A DNA stretch of 64,000 bases from Corynebacterium freiburgense (GTDB lineage Bacteria > Actinomycetota > Actinomycetes > Mycobacteriales > Mycobacteriaceae). Of the stretch, positions 58,302-64,000 are shown piece after piece; positions within the stretch are counted from its first letter, which is position 1, and every line of letters starts with the position of its first letter. The notes beneath the pieces are model-generated. The model ran no database searches, was not told the DNA's origin, and saw only the letters and a program-made list of their open reading frames with translations. Location: NCBI RefSeq assembly GCF_030408815.1, contig NZ_CP047355.1:1488001-1552000 (forward strand), given 5' to 3'. The position numbers and the translations under genes are program-made.

Positions 58302-60814
58302 CCATTCTCCTCCTCGACTAACGACGCCCCGACCCGCCAAAGGTTGGCATATACCCCATCGTGGTGCATCAACTGGTCATGTGTTCCATCTTCAACAATG
58401 GCTCCACGTTCAAGAACAATAATTCGATCAGCGTCTCGTATCGTGTGGAGCCGATGGGCGATCATTACTACCGTCCGTCCTTGCAACAAGCGGTTGAGCC
58501 CTTGGCGAATTGCCCACTCAGAATCTGGATCAGCCGCAGCTGTCGACTCGTCTAAAATAACAATTGGTGTATCGGCCAATAATGCACGCGCAATACCGAT
58601 ACGCTGCCGCTCCCCACCTGACAAGCGAGAAGAATCGACGATAGTTTCGTACCCTTGAGGAAGCTCTGCAATCACATGATGAATACTCGCTGCTTTCGCT
58701 GCGGCGATAACGTCTTCATCACTGGCTTCTGGGCGAGTCAAGGCAATATTTTCGCGGACAGTAGCGCGGATTAATTGGACATCTTGCAAGAGGATTGTGA
58801 CCTTGGCATACAGCTCATCTTGCGATAGATCTCGAAGATCTGTCCCATCGATACTCACGGAACCGGACTGAGGATCCCACAACCGCGCCAACAATGTAGC
58901 GATTGTTGATTTACCCGCTCCCGAACTTCCTACTATCGCTGTAACTTTTCCTTGCTCCAACTCTAAGTTGAAATTTTTCAGCACTTTATCGCCCGAGCTG
59001 TATCCAAATGTCACATCATAAAAACAGATATGACCTGCAGGAACTTGCCGATGCTGCGGCGATGTCAAACTTGGAGTAGCCAGCAATACTTCCAGATTGT
59101 TACGGGTCTCTAGTCCATCCATGACCGCACCAATGTTCGTAGAAATTCCTATTAGTTGGCCGCCAAACGACGTCCCTAAAATCAAAAATGGAATAAGGTC
59201 AATCGGGGTGCACCATCCAAGTTGCACAAACAACCAACCAGTAAGAACAAGAATTCCCAAAACAGTAATCGGTCGATTAATCATTACTGCTCGAATTTTT
59301 GTTAACGCCGTCTCTTTCTGCCAACCCGCAATAAAGTCACCGACACCCTTTAACGTGTTTGGTAGAGGCACCACCGACGATGGACCGAATATCTGCGCAT
59401 GTTCCCGAGTATTCAAATATGTTTGTGCCTGCCCCGTCGCAAGTGCGATGTATCGTTGCGATGTAGTCACTTTTGCCCGATCACGAATAGAAATACGCAT
59501 CATCACGTAAATAAACACAGCAATAGGAACAAGAAGTACCAGTGCAAGCCGCCACTGAACATAGAACAAATACACCATTGCTGCTAGTGGAGTTACTATC
59601 GCAGCAACTAAATCCAACGCTGCATGAGTAATCAGGTAATGCAGTGCCGTCACATCATCACTGACAAGTTTTTTCACATCACTTGATTTGCGGTCTGCGA
59701 ACCACCCAAGCGGAAGCGAACTTATTTTCCCCATGATTCGCTGCCGGGTAGTTGCTGCGAACCGAGCGTCAAACAGGTGCATAAACAACAGCAGTATTGA
59801 ACTTCCACCTGTAGTAATACCCAAGATAATCAAGGCATTCATTCCAAGCGAGACAAATTCTTCTTGGCGCGCTCCTGCCATGAACAAACGAGCTACTTCT
59901 GCAAAAAGAATAAACGGCATGATTTGCAGCACCGCAAGAATCGCCTGAACAATTGCACCAACAATGAACGCTGGTTTCGCTGGAGCAAGTATGGATTTCT
60001 GCGGGTTTTCGTTCTCTAAAAAAACATCCGTTTCATGTGAAGTTTCGGCCACACCCTGATCTTCCGGCGACCTCGATTTCCCCATGGCTCGACCCCGAAC
60101 CCAATACGCCTGCGAATGTAGCGTTGAACGATTCAAACCGAATTCGTTTTGTAGCAGTGTTTTCGCTTGACGAGTTGCAACAGTTTCTGCCGTTACCCAC
60201 GCATACCAACCAGTCCAATCTCTGCCCGATAATGCTTGAACTAAAGCACTACCATTGGGAAGTTCCTCCACCCAGTGCGCTTGTATATTCGACCCCTTAG
60301 GGAGTGGAAGCTCCGTGTCATTTTCGTTGTGTTTTTCTAAGATCACTACCACTTCGTGTTCTTGCGGTATCGACTCGGCTAATGCAAAAATAGCTGGATA
60401 CGACGCAAGATCACCAAGAAATAAATAACCTTTCGGTGGTGGGTCAAGCAATTCAAAGGGTTGTTCGCCATAACGCATGGCTACTATGGCGTCACCCGCT
60501 TCACAGTTTGATGCCCAGTGCGAAGCAGGACCTTTCGGCTCGTGAAGCACAAAATCTACTGCCAGTAACCCATTGCTTGGATCAGTTTCCGCCAAAGTAT
60601 ATCCGCGTTGAAACTCTTTCGAACTTCCTTCTGGATCCGGAAACCATGCCCGAATCCAGTTTCCAGGTTGCTCCCCCTCAGGCTGAAGCAGTGTTTCTGA
60701 CTGCATCCATACCCGAACAAAGTGCGGCGCTCGATACTCTTTGCTCACCACAGTGAGCGCATGTTCTTTCGCCCCTAAGGTTTTTAATACAGCACCTTGG
60801 ATACCCTTACCCAT
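58295..60814 (-). CDS. irtA: IrtA-type siderophore-interacting domain fused to an ABC transporter
   Basis: 839 residues (M. tuberculosis IrtA is 859). The N-terminal ~270 residues are a siderophore-interaction flavin domain: QRGYTLAETDPSNGLLAVDFVLHEPKGPASHWA, with the R-x-Y-T FAD motif, then GYLFLGDLASYPAIFALAE. A linker leads to an ABC-exporter-fold membrane domain (about 290-560) and an ATPase with SSGAGKSTIATLLARL, LSGGERQRIGIARALL and PIVILDESTAA. The fusion is diagnostic of IrtA, which reduces and imports ferric siderophores. ATG 60814, with AAAGG upstream. No DtxR box was recognised in the promoter region, but a palindrome lies at 60912-60929. Confidence 0.88.
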   Translation of the reverse strand: MGKGIQGAVLKTLGAKEHALTVVSKEYRAPHFVRVWMQSETLLQPEGEQPGNWIRAWFPDPEGSSKEFQRGYTLAETDPSNGLLAVDFVLHEPKGPASHWASNCEAGDAIVAMRYGEQPFELLDPPPKGYLFLGDLASYPAIFALAESIPQEHEVVVILEKHNENDTELPLPKGSNIQAHWVEELPNGSALVQALSGRDWTGWYAWVTAETVATRQAKTLLQNEFGLNRSTLHSQAYWVRGRAMGKSRSPEDQGVAETSHETDVFLENENPQKSILAPAKPAFIVGAIVQAILAVLQIMPFILFAEVARLFMAGARQEEFVSLGMNALIILGITTGGSSILLLFMHLFDARFAATTRQRIMGKISSLPLGWFADRKSSDVKKLVSDDVTALHYLITHAALDLVAAIVTPLAAMVYLFYVQWRLALVLLVPIAVFIYVMMRISIRDRAKVTTSQRYIALATGQAQTYLNTREHAQIFGPSSVVPLPNTLKGVGDFIAGWQKETALTKIRAVMINRPITVLGILVLTGWLFVQLGWCTPIDLIPFLILGTSFGGQLIGISTNIGAVMDGLETRNNLEVLLATPSLTSPQHRQVPAGHICFYDVTFGYSSGDKVLKNFNLELEQGKVTAIVGSSGAGKSTIATLLARLWDPQSGSVSIDGTDLRDLSQDELYAKVTILLQDVQLIRATVRENIALTRPEASDEDVIAAAKAASIHHVIAELPQGYETIVDSSRLSGGERQRIGIARALLADTPIVILDESTAAADPDSEWAIRQGLNRLLQGRTVVMIAHRLHTIRDADRIIVLERGAIVEDGTHDQLMHHDGVYANLWRVGASLVEEENGC

Positions 60815-61133
60815 AGACTTTGACCTTTCGCTGGCACACAAAAGCAAAGTTGATCCAGGGGCTGCTGCTCAACTGAACTCAAGAAAACGCTGTATCGTCG
60901 ATTTTCCCGAGTATTGTGGGACCACAATAACATACAAAACACACTCTTGAACAGGAATTGTCGTGACCTTATCGACGTCCCACACAATCATTAGTTCACA
61001 ACGTTTAGGACTCCTCAAACAAGGGTTCGTTGAATCCAAAGTGCTAGCGGAAACACCAGCTGTTAATCACACCGAGTTGTTGAGGAGTTTGCCGCCACAG
61101 CCTGCACTCAATGTAAGAGCCATATCTATTGCC
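60815..61133. other. Spacer upstream of irtA
   Basis: About 320 nt. It holds the palindrome at 60912-60929. A plus-strand frame beginning at GTG 60963 (MTLSTSHTIISSQRLG...) has a possible ribosome binding site but runs into the DJ-1 gene antisense; it could be the N-terminal remnant of a lost gene. Confidence 0.4.
60912..60929. promoter_or_regulatory. Palindromic operator candidate upstream of irtA
   Basis: TATTGTGGGACCACAATA: perfect 8-bp arms around GA. It lies about 100 nt before the irtA start. It does not match the DtxR consensus. Confidence 0.5.
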
Positions 61134-61739
61134 TCACACAAGCCCGTAATAACGAGCATAAGGATCCCAATCAGCATCTGTATGCGGCTCGTATTCAATT
61201 TCAAACGCTATTTGATCGGCAATCTTAGAACCGTTGAAGTGTTTGATCAATGCCACAGTCATATCCATCCCAGCAGCTACACCAGATGAGGTCCAACGAT
61301 CCCGATCATGAACCCATCGCGCTTCTGGCACCCATGCCACATTCGTACTTTGTTCCGTAGCCCAAGTAAACGCACGTTTGTTTGAGGTGGCACGATACCC
61401 ATCCAATAATCCAGCTGCAGCCAACACTGCTGAACCAGTACATACCGACGCAACAATCTTTGCACCACGAGCCCACCTGGAAACATCCTCCAAGAAAGCC
61501 GCATCATGCACGAGTGTTCGAGTGCCTATTCCGCCCGGCACTAAAACAATATCCACTTCATCCGCATCTTTTAGTGAATTAGAGGCAAAGACCTGCACGT
61601 CTTGCACACTACGAATCAGCCCTCTGTTCGGCGCTGCATAAATAATCGAATAATCATTTGGAAGTTTGCTCAAAAGTTCGACCGGGCCAAAAACATCGAG
61701 CACCTCAAACCCCTCAAAGAGCACCACACCTACACGCAT
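61134..61739 (-). CDS. DJ-1/PfpI-family protein
   Basis: A 201-residue single-domain class-I GATase-like fold. Start MRVGVVLFEGFEVLDVFGPVELLS; nucleophile elbow SVCTGSAVLAAAGLLDG with Cys near 100; the C-terminal half has RWTSSGVAAGMDMTVALI. Proteins of this subgroup resemble the amidase domain of AraC-type regulators and isonitrile hydratases, without the HTH; the substrate is unknown. ATG 61739 or 61748; no clear ribosome binding site. A long hairpin lies 13 nt above the latter. Confidence 0.82.
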   Translation of the reverse strand: MRVGVVLFEGFEVLDVFGPVELLSKLPNDYSIIYAAPNRGLIRSVQDVQVFASNSLKDADEVDIVLVPGGIGTRTLVHDAAFLEDVSRWARGAKIVASVCTGSAVLAAAGLLDGYRATSNKRAFTWATEQSTNVAWVPEARWVHDRDRWTSSGVAAGMDMTVALIKHFNGSKIADQIAFEIEYEPHTDADWDPYARYYGLV

Positions 61740-61760
61740 GTTGTGCATTCTACTGCCGCA

Positions 61761-61799
61761 GCTTTTCGACACCCAGCAGCTTGAGCGGCGTCGAAAAGC
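61761..61799. repeat. Inverted repeat in the DJ-1 leader
   Basis: GCTTTTCGACACC (61761-61773) pairs with GGCGTCGAAAAGC (61787-61799) with one mismatch; the loop is 13 nt. No T-run follows on either strand. Confidence 0.6.
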
Positions 61800-61860
61800 A
61801 TCCGCGAATGCGGACAAACAAATCTAAATAAAGGAGGCAATTATTGATGGTTGCTTTGTA

Positions 61861-62826
61861 TTAATTGTCTTTAGTTGATGAACTAAATCCACTCACACCA
61901 AGCTTATAATCAGGCGCTGAATCAATTATCGTCTCTAGTCTTTCTGCGAACTCTAATGCCTCCTCCTTTCCACCTTGAAAACTAGCCACATTGTAGAAAG
62001 CAACTAACATCGATTTTCTGTGACAACGAGACAACTTCTTGCGGAAAATTCCTTCTTTTTTCGCGGTATAAGTTGTAGGTCTCATCCATAGCCTTGACTG
62101 ATGTGACACCAAATTCCGTAGGGAACGAAGAGAATCCACCCCCGCATAGAAACGACCTGCTGGAATGTTCATATCACTGGCAATCTTTCGCCAAATACGA
62201 TCTTCATCCTTTATGGATTTATCGCAGCGTTGTATCAGTTTAACCAGCCGCCCAAGTGAAAAACTATCTACTACTGACCATAAAGCCAAGTCCTTCGACA
62301 AATCTCTACATAGATCCCAATTATCAGAAGTCGATCGTTTCGGAACTTCACAATTCCGGGATTTACTAGCCTCTGCAAGCTGCTTTATGACAAAAGCTTC
62401 ACTATATTCAAGAACATCATTCATTAAACCTCGACCTAAATGATCATTAGTGTACTCCCCACCCAAATCCAGATAGTTTTCAAAGTCAAGGAACGATTCA
62501 TAAGGATCGAATTTCTGACAGTACTCCTGAACGAGAAAATGCCTCAGTAACCATTCTGCATTTCGTATTCCCGAATAAAGGATTTCGGAAACCTTAGCGT
62601 CGACATCAATTAGCCTAAAAACTCTAGAGGGGGATTTTGTACCGACCAGTTTTCTATCTTTGCAGAGCCCTCTGAAATTCCTGGCATACCCGAGGAAATA
62701 GTGAAAGTTCATAGAGCTAAGACGCTTTACATCATCTTCCGAAAAACTATTCTTTGAAAAATAGTCTTTAACATAAAGGTAGTTCACCCGTTCTTCGACA
62801 GTAAGAAACGGGAGCCTATTCGCCAT
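61861..62826 (-). CDS. Abi-family (Abi_2, HEPN) protein
   Basis: 321 residues of the Abi/AbiD-F family. The N-terminal half has FLTVEERVNYLYVKDYFSKN, FHYFLGYARNFR and RVFRLIDVDAKVSEILYSGIRNAEWLLRHFLV, which fits the Abi_2 layout; then LWSVVDSFSLGRLVKLIQRCD and LRSLRNLVSHQSRLW. The last contains R-x4-H (RNLVSH), the HEPN RNase motif. Such proteins are stand-alone phage-abortive-infection toxins or RNases. ATG with AAGGAG at ideal spacing. AT-rich compared with the core genes, suggesting acquisition. No antitoxin gene is adjacent. Confidence 0.85.
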   Translation of the reverse strand: MANRLPFLTVEERVNYLYVKDYFSKNSFSEDDVKRLSSMNFHYFLGYARNFRGLCKDRKLVGTKSPSRVFRLIDVDAKVSEILYSGIRNAEWLLRHFLVQEYCQKFDPYESFLDFENYLDLGGEYTNDHLGRGLMNDVLEYSEAFVIKQLAEASKSRNCEVPKRSTSDNWDLCRDLSKDLALWSVVDSFSLGRLVKLIQRCDKSIKDEDRIWRKIASDMNIPAGRFYAGVDSLRSLRNLVSHQSRLWMRPTTYTAKKEGIFRKKLSRCHRKSMLVAFYNVASFQGGKEEALEFAERLETIIDSAPDYKLGVSGFSSSTKDN

Positions 62827-62850
62827 ATTTTCAACTCCTTAAATACAGGA

Positions 62851-62883
62851 CAAGCCCCAGAAACCTTTGGCTTCTGGGGCTTG
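62851..62883 (-). terminator. Strong hairpin upstream of the Abi gene
   Basis: A perfect 12-bp stem (CAAGCCCCAGAA / TTCTGGGGCTTG) with a 9-nt loop, 25 nt before the Abi start. No clear T-run on either strand. It may end transcription from the TetR side or shield the Abi mRNA. Confidence 0.6.
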
Positions 62884-63069
62884 TTAGGGCCACTACAGCA
62901 GGACGCTTACCAAGAGAGGCGGCTGCGGGAACTATTGAGACTAATACTAGTCCTGCTGAAATCATCCCGCAATCCCACATCACCCCCGCCAGCTAGAAAT
63001 CACACGGCAAAGACCTTATTGAGGGTAGCTAGCACTCTATCCGACTCAATGCCGCTCGGAATGTCCAGT

Positions 63070-63672
63070 TTAAGTTATTGGGCGAAACAACAATCCCAAA
63101 CCGAGTCTTAGATCGGCGATTACCCGCTCTGCAGTAACATCCGGCGCATTTAAACTATCGAGAGTGAGACCGTCAACCAAAGCAGTAACCAGTCTTGCTG
63201 CTTGGGGAACTGTAACTTCTGAATTAAGAAGCCCTTGAGAATCGGCGTTCTCGAGCGCTGACTCAATCAACGTTCGAAAATATGCAAGCTGCTGATTGTA
63301 AATCGTTGCAAGCCAACTGCGAGTAGATGCCGCGGCACCGATAATCACCCAAACTGCAGCATCCTCACGTTGAGTAGGGCCGGTTGGTAAAAGCTCAGAT
63401 AATCGAATCACTAAGCTTTCATACAAACTCGGTGCCTGAAATTCTCTCATTGCACGTTTAAGCTGCCGTTGAATTGAACGGATAAATGCAATCGCAATAA
63501 TGTCATCGCGAGAGCCCATGTGGTACTGGACAGTACCTGGGGCAACCTTCGCTTCCGCTGCTACATGCCGGACACTTAATGCATCTAAACCCTGATGAAC
63601 CATGACGCGAATCGCGGCGTCAGCAATATTAGCAGCGGCTTCGCTTAGTACCATGTCTCGGTCAATCTTCAT
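63070..63672 (-). CDS. TetR-family regulator
   Basis: 200 residues with an N-terminal HTH, ADAAIRVMVHQGLDALSVRHVAAEAKVAPGTVQYHMGSRDDIIAIAF, followed by an all-helical ligand domain. AAGGAG 6 nt before ATG 63672. Divergent from the GAP-family gene with a shared 14-6-14 operator between them, so it most likely represses that gene and itself. Ligand unknown. Confidence 0.9.
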   Translation of the reverse strand: MKIDRDMVLSEAAANIADAAIRVMVHQGLDALSVRHVAAEAKVAPGTVQYHMGSRDDIIAIAFIRSIQRQLKRAMREFQAPSLYESLVIRLSELLPTGPTQREDAAVWVIIGAAASTRSWLATIYNQQLAYFRTLIESALENADSQGLLNSEVTVPQAARLVTALVDGLTLDSLNAPDVTAERVIADLRLGLGLLFRPIT

Positions 63673-63703
63673 TAGGTCTCCTTTTGTTCAAATCATCAAG
63701 TAA

Positions 63704-63737
63704 TCGTACAATCGTATTACGTCATACGAACGTACGA
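63704..63737. promoter_or_regulatory. TetR-type operator, 14-6-14 inverted repeat
   Basis: Arms TCGTACAATCGTAT (63704-63717) and ATACGAACGTACGA (63724-63737), 12 of 14 positions complementary, with a 6-bp spacer, centred in the 74-bp space between divergent tetR and the GAP-family gene. Confidence 0.8.
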
Positions 63738-63746
63738 GAGATTGAT

Positions 63747-64000
63747 ATGATCGATATACTTCCTTTAATTGGTTTGGCACTTGTAGATAGCCTCAGCATA
63801 GGCACACTCATTATTCCCATCGCGCTCATTGTCCTTTGGGGAAAAGTACACATCAGTCCAATCAGTATCTACCTTGGAACAGTACTCATCTGCTACTTTG
63901 CCCTGGGATTAGCACTGCTTTTCGGGCTCCAAACTTTTAATACACTCGGTGACCAAAGCTGGTTTCACTGGACGGTACTCATTATTGGCATCGGCCTCAC
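63747..64000 (+). CDS. GAP-family membrane protein (truncated by window end)
   Basis: The first 84 residues are visible: MIDILPLIGLALVDSLSIGTLIIPIALIVLWGK and on, a LysE-like helix start with the D-S-x-S-I-G-T motif found in GAP/SapA-type exporters such as mycobacterial sulfolipid-1-addressing proteins. At least three TM helices. The rest lies beyond the window. Its likely repressor is the divergent TetR gene. Substrate unknown; probably an exporter of a small molecule or lipid. Confidence 0.75.
   Translation, partial: MIDILPLIGLALVDSLSIGTLIIPIALIVLWGKVHISPISIYLGTVLICYFALGLALLFGLQTFNTLGDQSWFHWTVLIIGIGL

Noticed and set aside
60815..60962. DtxR iron box for irtA
   Set aside because: No sequence resembling TTAGGTTAGGCTAACCTAA was found; the palindrome present has a different sequence.
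60963..61289. Plus-strand open frame of 108 codons beginning at a GTG with a possible ribosome binding site
   Set aside because: Its second half is antisense to the well-supported DJ-1 gene and no family is recognised; at most a remnant of a lost gene.

Overview
The window is chromosomal DNA from a Corynebacterium of fairly low GC (about half, judged by eye). The evidence is gene content and order that match the C. glutamicum/C. diphtheriae backbone: an NlpC/P60 protein, a one-TM protein of the mycobacterial Rv1476 type, aconitase with its TetR repressor AcnR, the sufR-B-D-C-S-U-T operon next to mptB, ctaA/ctaB around a quinone reductase, and tkt-tal-zwf-opcA-pgl. GTG/TTG starts are common. 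Several genes have a -10 hexamer 6-7 nt before the start codon and no ribosome binding site, as in actinobacterial leaderless transcripts. No tRNA, rRNA, CRISPR array or intact insertion sequence was seen.

Layout. 1-2.5 kb: a 5'-truncated atypical SDR protein with an N-terminal Cys4 motif, a VOC protein and a CtaA-like heme-A-synthase paralogue. 2.5-7.7 kb: the methylmalonyl-CoA mutase operon (mutA-mutB-meaB). 7.9-13.4 kb: a TVP38-type membrane protein, an HTH protein, a membrane-anchored protein whose frame is broken, DUF3097, a conserved hypothetical and ferrochelatase. 13.4-21.6 kb: cell-wall hydrolase, Rv1476-like protein, acn with a textbook AcnR operator, acnR, and two tandem class-I glutamine-amidotransferase-like genes behind a repeat-bearing spacer. 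21.7-26.9 kb: small membrane protein, ACT protein, PFL-family protein, then a large sensor kinase with a duplicated architecture and its LuxR-type regulator. 26.9-29.1 kb: a gene-poor stretch with one small HTH gene and three long palindromes in a row. 29.1-34.2 kb: DUF1707 protein, ABC-F ATPase, alanine dehydrogenase overlapping a lycopene-cyclase-like flavoprotein, and a MerR regulator with a 19-bp-spacer promoter. 34.2-40.4 kb: suf operon. 40.5-46.8 kb: mannosyltransferase MptB, a two-gene ABC exporter, ctaA, qor, ctaB. 46.9-53.4 kb: pentose phosphate cluster. 53.4-64 kb: accessory end with hypotheticals, a DUF222/HNH protein, an IrtAB-type siderophore importer, a DJ-1/PfpI protein, an Abi (HEPN) protein, and a divergent TetR/GAP-family pair sharing a clear operator.

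How the parts work together. The core supplies central carbon metabolism (oxidative and non-oxidative pentose phosphate reactions, aconitase, propionate/methylmalonyl-CoA handling), heme synthesis and conversion (ferrochelatase, CtaB, CtaA), Fe-S assembly (Suf) and envelope work (MptB lipoglycan mannosylation, NlpC/P60 hydrolase). Iron is a recurring theme: Suf, AcnR-controlled aconitase, ferrochelatase and IrtAB all depend on or respond to it. The more novel parts are the atypical zinc-motif SDR, the double-kinase sensor, the cyclase-like gene fused by overlap to ald, the palindrome cluster at 28.6-28.8 kb, the repeat pair at 19.8-20.1 kb, and the Abi/TetR right end.
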